Shown here in pieces: positions 42,614 to 64,000 of a stretch of DNA of 64,000 nt. The translations under genes were made by a program, and so were the position numbers. The notes beneath the pieces are model-generated. The model was not told where the DNA came from. It was given only the letters and a program-made list of their open reading frames with translations, and did no database searches. Source of the stretch: Pagrus major (lineage: Eukaryota > Chordata > Actinopteri > Spariformes > Sparidae); the NCBI RefSeq assembly GCF_040436345.1, contig NC_133230.1, positions 2,398,797 to 2,462,796 on the forward strand, in the 5' to 3' direction. Positions within the stretch are counted from its first letter, which is position 1. Each line of letters opens with the position of its first letter.

Positions 42614-45401
42614 ATGAGTTCAGTTGAGAGTTTGAGAGAGTTTGTCAACGAGCGACTAACTGCTGCTGCTGAAGAAATATTCCGAGTGTTTAAAACAACT
42701 ATCGTCCAGTACGAGGAAGAGATCGATCGGCAGCGCGTCCTGCTGGATATCTGCTGGAAACCCCAAGTAAAGTTACACAGGACAGGTGAGGAAAAGTACT
42801 TCAGTGAAGTTAGTTTTAAGTTGGATATTCGACAGACATTCACAAGCCTATCCAACATTTCGAGTGCACCCGTATTGCAGACTTTACAGTTAACGCACGG
42901 AGAAGACGGCTACGGCGTGTACCGACTTCCGGTTTTCAAAATAAAAATGTGGGACATTTAAAGCAGACATTCTGGCTGTGTCCGCCTTCGAAGGGCGCAT
43001 CTGAAGGCCAATTACGTCACAACGCTGCGCGAAGGCTGTCCGAATTCGAAGGCTCCTTCAAATGCAGCCTTCATGTCCCCTTGTTGGAGGACGCAGCGCT
43101 ACTGTCCTTCGCGGCCTCCCATATCCCAATATCCTTTGCGCGCCGCTCAGTCCCGAAACAGAAGCGGGAAAGAAAGAGAAAATGGCGACATCAAGTGGCG
43201 CAGACATGACATTCAAATGTGAGTTTTGGCTTTATACTCGGTTTTTACTCATTTGAACCTCCAACGCCAGATATGTTAAACTTCAAGTAAAATAAAACCC
43301 TCAAATTTGAACTTTAAACTTGAGTTAAAATACGTGACGCTGGTAATGTTGTGGTAAATATAGTTGTTATTCACCAATGGGTTAATGTTTATTTTGTAAT
43401 GTTGGTAATTCAATTTAGATTTGACAGATTGTACACACACAAATAAATGTACACGTTTGGTAGATTTTAACCAAAACAGACTTTAATGCCCCAACGTCCC
43501 ATTTAACAACAGTGGACGCGGCCTTGAAGGATGCAGCCCCTGAATTTGGACACAGCCACTGTGTTTAAAGCTATTGAGCTAAAATGCTACTATTTACATA
43601 TAACCTAAAAATTAATAAAAATTATGAACAGATGTAAAATGTAAAAACAAGAGGTGTATCTCATGCAGCCGGTGTAGTTACATGATCCCACACTGATTTT
43701 GAGTCAATTGATCACATGACCTGGGAGCTATTGAGCTATAATGCTAAGATTTACATATAAAGAGAAAGATGTGTGTCTCATTGAACCTATTATGAAGACA
43801 TGTCGGCATTGATTTTGAGTTAGTGGGTCTGATGAGCTGGAAACTATTGGGAAAAATGTATATTTTACATTCAAAACATTCATGACAAGGAAAATGATGT
43901 TTTTTGCCAAATAGTACAAACACTGGAACCAAGGTATGAAACACAGAGCAGAACATATTTCACAGAAGAAGCTATTCCAGCTCTTTATGATGAGACGACA
44001 GGAAAGGTGGAGGATCGCTCCAGTCTGCAGAGAGAATTGTGCTCACCTGCGATGGATGGACTTCACAGGCCACAGAGTCCTACGTGAAGCAAGGACTGCC
44101 CATTTTATTGATAACGAGCGGGAAACGCACTCCTACATGCTACAAACAAGAGGGATGCAGGAGACTCATCCCGGTGCTAATCACCACTCAGAGAAGTGCA
44201 CTCACCTCTGAGCATGCTGTTCAGTTGCTGTTCAGTTGCTGTTCAGTTGCTGTTCCTGAAGAAGAACATGCATATTTGAGGATGAATTGAAATGTGCTCA
44301 GGTTTACATAATACAAGTTACTACAAATAAAGGTTGATTGGTTGATTAAATAATCTCTGCCTTTTGTTCTCTGTCCCTCCAGAGCTCCCACAGCAACATG
44401 TCTGTAAGGAGGAGGAGGTTCTCGCTGACCAGCAGGTTTGTAACCAGGAGAGGAACTCCAGTCTGGACCAAGAGGACCCAGAGCCTCCAGAGATTAAAGA
44501 GGAACAGGAGGAACTCTGCACCAGTCGGGAGGGAGAGCAGCTTGTACTGAAGGTTGAGACGGATACCGTCATGTTGACTCCAACTTATGAGGAAAGTGAC
44601 CACAGTGAAGCAGAACCAAAAAGTGACCACCAGCTCCTCTCTAACAACTCTCATGTAGCTGAGAGCCAAGATCAGAAAGGAGGAAAACATGGAGATTCAG
44701 GATCAGCTGGAGATGGAGAGCCAAAACAAAAGAAAAGACATCACAGAAGCAAAAGTCACAGTGATAATGCAAAAAACTCTACCTCATCAGACATTCACCA
44801 TAACACTCACCCAGGTAAAAAGTCTTTCAAATGTGACACATGTGGAAAGGCTTTTAAGATTAAGTCCCTATTGAATACACACCTAAGAACCCACACAGGT
44901 GAGAAGCCTTATACTTGCAAAACATGTGGGAAAGCTTTCAGCCGAAGTGAATCCTTAACATTTCACATGAGAATCCACACAGGTGAGAAGCTGTATTCTT
45001 GCCAAACATGTGGGAAGACTTTCAATAAAAACAGTAACTTAACAGTTCACATGAGAATCCACACTGGTGAGAAGCTGTATTCTTGCCAAACATGTGGGAA
45101 GACTTTCCGCACAAGTTCTCACTTAACAACCCACATGCGAATCCACACAGGTGAGAAGCCGTATACTTGCAACATGTGTGAGAAGACTTTCAAATCTTGT
45201 ACTGAATTAAATCGACACATGAGATTCCACACAGGTGAGAAGCCTTTTACCTGTGATATTTGTGGGAAGGCTTTCGTGCTTCGTCCTCAGTTAACTCGTC
45301 ACATGAGGGTCCACACAGGTGAGAAGCCGTATTCTTGCAACACATGTGGGAAGACTTTCAAATTTTGTAGTGAATTAAATCAACACGATTTGAAACATTA
45401 A
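42614..45401 (+). CDS. Zinc-finger gene 13 (7 fingers), two exons; last of the cluster
   Basis: CDS joins 42614-42785 and 44383-45401, giving 396 residues. Helices: IKSLLNT, RSESLTF, KNSNLTV, TSSHLTT, SCTELNR, LRPQLTR, FCSELNQ. The seventh finger is complete (CNTC, then H-DLK-H) and followed directly by TAA; it is the intact form of the finger broken in genes 1, 9 and 12, so this is probably the original type-2 end. Finger 5 has CNMCEKTF. Intron 1 carries a non-autonomous hAT element in addition to the old hAT-like fossil. Downstream lies single-copy DNA and then brf1. Confidence 0.9.
42965..43563 (+). mobile_element. 599-bp non-autonomous hAT element
   Basis: Flanked by a perfect 8-bp duplication TTTAAAGC (42957-42964 and 43564-43571). 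Gene 12 has a single related site (atttaaaactattg), which shows the empty state. Both ends carry tggctgtgtcc in inverted orientation. An 8-bp target duplication is diagnostic of hAT transposons. Inside is an ATG-started short stretch (43183 onward, [12 protein letters not shown]) followed by a donor-like tgtgagt, perhaps the first exon of the parent element. Confidence 0.8.
43908..44191 (+). mobile_element. hAT/ZBED-like transposase fossil in intron 1 of gene 13
   Basis: Uninterrupted copy. One frame reads [15 protein letters not shown]. Unrelated in sequence to the 599-bp hAT element upstream. Confidence 0.6.
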
Positions 45402-46740
45402 ACATGTTAGTTTAGTTTTAGTTTGTCTAATAATAATAAGTCAAAGTAGTTCATCAGTCAGAGCCTAAGAATCACCACTCAGAGCGACTGAAGAAGACCA
45501 TCATCATCGTCATCCTCTTCATCATCATTAACAAATATGTTACAGGCTGTTTAAGAAACCGTGTGAGCGGTTTCCAATGAAAGAAGATTCTTTAAGTTCA
45601 GGAGAAATTTGGTCAGGGCTCTGTTAGCATCAAACTTTTCTCTTAATATTTAACTGCTTTCACCCTACCTGCAATTTCACCATCCACCCATATTTCATTC
45701 ATAAACTCATTACATTAGTCATTACAGACTCACCGTCTTTCTGTTACATGTTAATCTTGTTTAGTTGCCATCTCATTTATTTCAATGAAAATAAATATAT
45801 TTAACCGTATGTCGTTGTCTGTGGAGGTTTGTTTTACTGTGGAGAACCAATGGTAACTGTGTGTAGAAGCCACTACTGCAGTAATGAGATTAAATAAATT
45901 GAATTGAAAAAGTTGATATAAGTTAACCTTGTCTAGTCGAATTTGATTGATTTCCTCCAGATTAGTCAAAGAGATAAAAGAACGGAGGTGGTGCTCCTAT
46001 TCAAGTGATTAATACATTAATTTATACGTAGTTTTTCTCCTACATTGGCATGAGAATAAGTTGACAGTTCCTGGATGTTACTCCTCATTAAGAAGAGATC
46101 TTAAATGTTGAGTATGAATGGGAGGAATTATTACTTTTAACAAACTTTTAATGTTTGTATTTCAAACATTGATGCATGAAATTCTGAGTGTCACTAATGT
46201 TGCAGCTGGTAAAGGTGGAGATAATTATCTTGAAAGTACTTTATATACTGCTGTGGAGTTTAACCTATGAAATGCATACTTTATTAGTTGATTTATATTT
46301 TGTATTAAGCAATGTTAATAAAAGGAAATTAATAAAAGCACGTAAAGTAGCCTAGAAATGGAAATACACAAGTAAAGTTCAGTACTTCAGTGAATATACT
46401 TTATTATATTCCACTTGTAGTTGGACAACAACACAATAAACATCATCAAACAAACAAGTGTTTTATTTCATATCATTTTTATTTTTTTTGTATTATTTTA
46501 TTTTATCTCACCTGATATTTTATTTTATTTTATTTTCATTGAACTGTTCATTTAAAAGCATCGACCTAAAGAAGTGCCATCACGAGTGGGGGAGTCTGTT
46601 ACCAGATTAACATTTATATACTTACCTTTTTAGCGCAGGACCTTTTTTTTAAAACATTTTTATAACACCCAACATAAAAGTAAGAACATCATTTTACTCA
46701 ATATTCACGAAATCTGACCCACTTCAATCATTATTATCTA
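45402..46740 (+). other. Long type-2 3' flank and end of the cluster
   Basis: Collinear with 30522-31765 up to about 46580, including the ttttatttt-rich stretch. After that the sequence is unique. No gene seen. Confidence 0.5.
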
Positions 46741-47052
46741 AATTAAAAGACATGTTGACAGCGCGCCACCCCTCCGGACCGAGTTGGTTTCGCCCGTGTG
46801 TCCCCAGCATCAGACGCACATGTTGGGTGTGTTGTGTTGAGGATTGCAGCGATATTTCAGCATTTCTCAGAGCTGTGTGTGCTGTCACGTCGCTGTTTGC
46901 TCTCTACAGACCACAGTTAACATGAGATAAGCCTCACAGTCAATGAGAAAGTCTTTAAAAACCAGAGTTACTGGAGGAAACAGAGCAGAGGAGGCTGACA
47001 CGCGTCCCGACGTGGCTGCAGGCGGCTGCTGAGTGACTCCACCTGACTGAAG
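46741..47052 (+). promoter_or_regulatory. brf1: brf1 promoter region and noncoding first exon
   Basis: GC-richer than its surroundings, beginning gcgcgccacccctccgg near 46760. A donor-like gaag/GTATGT ends the putative exon at 47052. It pairs with an acceptor (ttcttcccatcag) at 48825, just before the coding start. The transcription start cannot be placed. Confidence 0.45.
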
Positions 47053-47480
47053 GTATGTCCGCCGACACACACACTGCCTGACCGTCCCCGTGTGTGTCTG
47101 TGTGTGTGTGTGAGCCTGCATCATCCATTTAATAATCGATACACAATGCACATGTCTGTGCACAGTCTGCTGTGCTCGGTGTCGCCGGCTAGCAGCTCTG
47201 TTAGCTTCCAGTCAGCTGTCAGAGCTCCATGTGAGCTTCGGACCGCTGCTGCTCCGCTAAATGAAATATTAATGAAACCTGGTTCAAGAGCAAGAAGTGA
47301 GACGGTTCGTGGAGGTGATTCGGTGTTTATGTCTGTGGAAGAGTCGCTTTTTGTTCAGTGAATGAGAAAACGCTGAGTTAGCCGCCGGGTGCTGAGCAGT
47401 GCCACGTAGCTAACCGGCTAATGAGGCAGAGCAGCCGGCGAGGATGTGCACAATCACTGCAGGAGGACCGGAGGGCTGTG
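47053..47480 (+). other. brf1 intron 1, 5' part
   Basis: Contains a short (GT)n near 47090 and otherwise unique sequence. An 89-codon open stretch at 47092 has no recognisable features. Confidence 0.4.
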
Positions 47481-48350
47481 CAGGGGCCGAGTACTCGGAT
47501 ACTTTACTCAGGGGAGAGTACTCATACCACACTGTGCAGGGGCCGAGTACTCGGATACTTTACTCAGGGGAGAGTACTCATACCACACTGTGCAGGGGCC
47601 GAGTACTCGGATACTTTACTCAAGAAGGAGTACTGATAACACACTGTGCAGGGGCCGAGTACTCGGATACTTTACTCAGGGAAGAGTACTCATACCACAC
47701 TGTGCAGGGGCCGAGTACTCGGATACTTTACTCAGGGAAGAGTACTCATACCACACTGTGCAGGGGCCGAGTACTCGGATACTTTACTCAGGGAAGAGTA
47801 CTCATACCACACTGTGCAGGGGCCGAGTACTCGGATACTTTACTCAGGGAAGAGTACTCATACCACACTGTGCAGGGGCCGAGTACTCGGATACTTTACT
47901 CAAGAAGGAGTACTGATAACACACTGTGCAGGGGCCGAGTACTCGGATACTTTACTCAGGGAAGAGTACTCATACCACACTGTGGAGGGGCCAAGTACTC
48001 GGATACTTTACTCAGGGAAGAGTACTCATACCACACTGTGCAGGGGCCGAGTACTCGGATACTTTACTCAGGGAAGAGTACTCATACCACACTGTGCAGG
48101 GGCCGAGTACTCGGATACTTTACTCAGGGAAGAGTACTCATACCACACTGTGGAGGGGCTGAGTACTCGGGTACTCTACTGATACCACTCTGTGGAGGGG
48201 CTGAGTACTCGGATACTTTACTGATACCACACTGTGGAGAGGCTGAGTACTCGGATACTTAACTGTTACCACACTGTGGAGGGGCCCAGTACCCGGATAC
48301 TTTTCTCAGGGTAGAGTACTGATACCACACTGTGGAGGGACTGAAGGAGT
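47481..48350 (+). repeat. 56-bp minisatellite in brf1 intron 1
   Basis: The motif caggggccgagtactcggat recurs at 47481, 47537, 47593, 47649 and onward at exactly 56 bp to about 48153 (12 periods), then degenerates into about 40-bp units to about 48350. Each unit holds the 8-bp perfect palindrome GAGTACTC twice. The variant units at 47593 and 47873 carry the same changes five units apart, suggesting a five-unit duplication. The period is not a multiple of three. Confidence 0.92.
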
Positions 48351-48640
48351 ACGTGGATACCATATTGTAAAAAAAGTACTCCATTACAAGTTAAAATCCT
48401 GCATTAATAATCCTAACAAACTAAAAGTATTGATGCCACACTGTGGAGGAACTGAGGGAGTACTCGGATAATTTACTGAAAGGAGAATACTGATACCCCT
48501 GCAAAAAATACTCAATTACAAGCCCTGCATTAAAAGTGCTACTTAACTAAAAGTACAAACAAAAAAAAAAGTGTAAATACTCCATTACAAGTAAAAATCC
48601 TCCATTGAAAATGCTGCTAATGTGAAAGTATTGATTCCAC
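48351..48640 (+). repeat. Decayed fish repeat next to the minisatellite
   Basis: Phrases such as agtactccattacaagttaa, aaaatcctgcatt and actaaaagta recur here in a pattern I recognise from dispersed fish repeats. The minisatellite unit (agtactc...tactttactc) probably arose from this sequence. Confidence 0.5.
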
Positions 48641-48850
48641 ACCTGTAGATTTCCAGCAGGTGAACCAGCAGGTGAACCAGCAGGTGATTGGCTGCATTAT
48701 GAAGATTTTTCTCTAGTTTTAACTTTCGACGAGCAGGTTTTTTACTGCACAGAGAGACAGAAGGAATATGTTTTCTTCTCCTGCTGACGGCTGAGGTTTT
48801 AATTTCTTTCTCTTCTTCCCATCAGGCTTTGAGGCTCGCTCTGCGACACC

Positions 48851-62912
<14,062 letters not shown>

Positions 62913-62960
62913 TAAGCTCTCAAAATTAATCAATATTTTCATTATAGAGTAATTATTCTT

Positions 62961-63309
62961 AGAGCTGCAACAATTAACCGATTAATTGTCAATTTTTAAA
63001 GTAATCAGCAACTTTTCTGATAAGAGACTGATCAGTTTGAGTCAAAAGTCCCAATTCTCTGTTTCCAGCTTCTTAAATGTGAATATTTTATATATATGAA
63101 TTTATATTTATATGAAATATTTCCTCCTCTATGACAGTAAACTGAATATCTTCGGGTTGTGGGCAAAACAAGACATTTGAGGACGTGCTCTTGGGCTTTG
63201 GGAAACACTGGTCGACATTTTTCACCATTTTCTGACATTTTCTAGACCAAACAACTAATGATTCATCGAGAGAATACTCGACAATGAGAACAATTGTTAG
63301 TTGCGGCAC
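62961..63309 (+). mobile_element. Decayed dispersed fish repeat with inverted ends
   Basis: The ends agagctgcaacaattaaccg and caattgttagttgcggcac are inverted copies. The interior (tatgacagtaaactgaatat, aaaacaagacatttgaggac, cattttctagaccaaacaac) is a pattern I know from a very abundant teleost non-autonomous repeat. It is AT-rich and noncoding. Confidence 0.7.
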
Positions 63310-64000
63310 TATTTAGTCTAATTTTCTGTCATTGCTGATGTGATGATTTGTTTAACAGGGCTCAAACAGCTTTTAAGAGTAAAATGCAAGCACTTAAAGG
63401 TACCTAAACCAAAAATTATATCAAGGACACAAGCAAATATGATGACGGGATCGTTTCATATCACACATTATGGGATTTTGTGGTTAACATGACTTTTCCA
63501 GGAGTGTATTTAAAGTCAAGCACACTTCTAACCTTGAAAACACAACTACTCAAATTAAGCATTTTCCAAATTTTCAAGAGTTTTAATGTAGTTTTCTTTA
63601 ACCTAAGTGTGCTCTGTTCAGCTGTATAAGTCAACAAGACCATGATAAATACCAGGTCTGGATCAGCACATCTTCAATATTTAAGGATCGTGATTAAAAG
63701 GAGAGTCTCTACTTTCATCTTATCAACAAGACTCTCAGAGATCTGTTAAGTAACTCATCTGTGGCCTCAAGACCCTCCTGTTCTCATAAAACCCAGCTGC
63801 AGTTCACCCTGCAGTAACCAGAGGGCGCTGCAGCCCCTCTAATGCCCCACTCCCTCACCCAGGCACCATAATAACGTGACATCTGTGGCTTCGATCACAT
63901 TATAACCTTTATGTTTTATCATCAGGTGTATAGGCATTCTTGTACAGAACACATCTGGTCATCTCTAACAGCATCAAGCTGTTAACAGTTTTACAAAAGA
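63310..64000 (+). other. brf1 intron 6, start
   Basis: No exon, RNA gene or repeat recognised. No sequence coding for the expected next BRF1 segment. Confidence 0.4.

Noticed and set aside
47444-48262. Long open frames (up to 272 codons) across the minisatellite
   Set aside because: The 56-bp unit happens to lack stops in several frames, so three frames are open at once. The period is not a multiple of three and no start or splice context supports a gene.

Overview
The window looks like nuclear DNA of a teleost fish, most likely a percomorph. It has vertebrate-type split genes with GT-AG introns, long (CA)n/(GT)n microsatellites, decayed copies of repeats I recognise from fish genomes, and a clear vertebrate brf1 gene. 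No prokaryotic features were seen.

Positions 1-46,600 hold a head-to-tail cluster of C2H2 zinc-finger genes, all on the + strand. I number the units 1-13; unit 4 is only a pseudogene scrap and unit 1 is cut by the window edge. A typical unit has a conserved promoter/5'UTR block with a 17-18 codon upstream ORF; a 172-nt first coding exon encoding a 57-residue charged helical module (no KRAB, SCAN or BTB domain seen); an intron of about 1-5 kb; and one large last exon encoding an acidic/Ser-rich region with two SUMO-consensus motifs, a basic patch and 2-16 fingers. Genes 2, 3, 5 and 8-13 have both exons. Units 6 and 7 have only the finger exon and lie downstream of gene 5's first exon, so one promoter could feed three finger exons. 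Three kinds of 3' end occur. Type 1 (2, 3, 10, 11) is followed by a dead relic finger. Type 2 (1, 9, 12, 13) ends in a last finger that is intact only in 13. Type 3 (5-8) stops inside an inserted LTR-like element.

The cluster is full of mobile-element remains. A hAT/ZBED-like transposase fossil lies in intron 1 of the repeating unit. There are also two TIR elements (2.1 kb and 1.8 kb), a 620-bp TIR element carrying a broken helix-turn-helix segment, a 0.6-kb non-autonomous hAT element with a perfect 8-bp target duplication, a 5'-truncated LINE with its reverse transcriptase, short SINE-like inserts, and LTR-like pieces. Some of them mark recombination breakpoints between units.

From about 46,740 to the right edge the DNA is single-copy and holds the 5' part of brf1, the RNA polymerase III initiation factor TFIIIB subunit. 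I see a noncoding first exon and five coding exons (zinc ribbon and start of the first cyclin fold), including a 32-nt microexon. Its introns carry a 56-bp minisatellite, microsatellites, polypyrimidine tracts and decayed fish repeats. The zinc-finger proteins are presumably nuclear DNA-binding regulators, possibly repressors of mobile elements; that role is inference from architecture and rapid turnover, not shown by sequence.
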